A program made the translations under genes and the position numbers. From an uncultured Flavobacteriaceae bacterium (GTDB lineage: Bacteria > Bacteroidota > Bacteroidia > Flavobacteriales > Flavobacteriaceae): a stretch of 6,582 nt of DNA. The notes below the pieces were generated by a model. It saw only the letters and a program-made list of their open reading frames with translations. It did not search any database and was not told where the DNA came from. The DNA lies in assembly GCA_938018045.1 (NCBI GenBank), contig CALIIP010000038.1, forward strand, positions 1-6,582. Direction: 5' to 3'. Below are positions 6,202 to 6,582 of this stretch, piece by piece; the first letter of the stretch is position 1; each line of letters begins with the position of its first letter.

Positions 6202-6582
6202 CTACTCAATCATTTTTAAAAAACCGTCAAATGATTCCCAGTATTTATCATTTCCTTCTGTTGAATTCCAAAGCGCTCTTGAACCATGAATTCCTTCATA
6301 TAAAGGTTCAAAATGAATTAATTTTCCTTTAGCTACATCAATCTTCAAATCTTTTATTTGCTGAATTTCATTTTTAGATGAAGTCACAAAAACTGGCTTT
6401 TTATAATCTTGAAGTTTATCGGTCATTTTTATTCCTTTCAAATATTCTCCAGGACTAAATGCCGCAACAGCTTTAACCTTTTCATTCTCTTTTCCAATCA
6501 GTAATACTAAAGATGCAGAATATGAACTACCAACTAAAATTATTGGTTCGTTTCCATTCATTTCATACATATAATCAATTGC
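6202..6582 (-). CDS. Alpha/beta hydrolase (dienelactone-hydrolase-like), C-terminal part, cut by the window edge
   Basis: The last 126 codons of a leftward gene are visible, with the frame still open at 6582, so the true start is outside; the Met codon at 6570-6568 is internal by homology of the fold. Strand-turn-helix ILVGSSYSASLVL (visible residues 15-27) looks like the nucleophile elbow, with S20 as nucleophile in G-S-S-Y-S, where the last position is Ser rather than the classic Gly. PVFVTSSKNE (63-72) is the strand that normally carries the acid, here perhaps E72. H99 in YEGIHGSRAL is the likely catalytic histidine. The visible part suggests a small single-domain serine hydrolase; substrate and location are unknown because the N-terminus, including any signal peptide, is missing. 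It ends with TAG 122 nt before pfkA on the same strand and is probably a separate transcription unit. Confidence 0.75.
   Translation of the reverse strand, partial: AIDYMYEMNGNEPIILVGSSYSASLVLLIGKENEKVKAVAAFSPGEYLKGIKMTDKLQDYKKPVFVTSSKNEIQQIKDLKIDVAKGKLIHFEPLYEGIHGSRALWNSTEGNDKYWESFDGFLKMIE

Noticed and set aside
1..6582. A novel defence, mobile or biosynthetic system
   Set aside because: Every complete gene belongs to a known housekeeping or motility family, and there are no repeats, integrases, toxins or compositional breaks to suggest an inserted system.

Overview
The window looks like a core chromosomal segment of a marine or aquatic member of the Flavobacteriia (Bacteroidota). The DNA is AT-rich. 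The upstream regions contain the TTG / TAnnTTTG promoter pattern of this phylum, and there are no strong Shine-Dalgarno sequences. It carries a gldJ gliding-motility/type IX secretion lipoprotein gene next to murF, an arrangement typical of flavobacteria. The genus cannot be fixed from the sequence alone.

Left part (1-1970): A divergent promoter region of about 180 bp separates the first 16 codons of a leftward secreted protein, probably the PorU sortase of the type IX secretion system, from the rightward gldJ gene. GldJ is an outer-membrane lipoprotein with a formylglycine-generating-enzyme (FGE)-like fold that lacks the catalytic cysteine pair. A strong intrinsic terminator follows gldJ directly.

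Middle (1978-3234): murF, the UDP-MurNAc-tripeptide:D-Ala-D-Ala ligase of peptidoglycan synthesis, starts only 11 nt after the terminator T-run. Its 3' end overlaps the converging next gene by 18 nt.

Right part (6079-3217, leftward): a tight operon, pfkA - gapA - BadF/BadG-family amino-sugar kinase, with gaps of 12 and 7 nt. It combines two glycolytic steps (fructose-6-phosphate to fructose-1,6-bisphosphate, and glyceraldehyde-3-phosphate to 1,3-bisphosphoglycerate) with a probable N-acetylglucosamine kinase. This suggests shared expression of sugar catabolism and amino-sugar salvage. Further right, the C-terminal 126 codons of an alpha/beta hydrolase run off the window edge on the same strand.

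All complete genes are intact and of normal family length. I see no mobile element, CRISPR array, tRNA, rRNA or defence system, and no evidence of an undescribed multigene system. The points most worth checking are the terminator placed against the murF start, the overlapping convergent 3' ends, the kinase in the glycolytic operon and the divergent gldJ control region.
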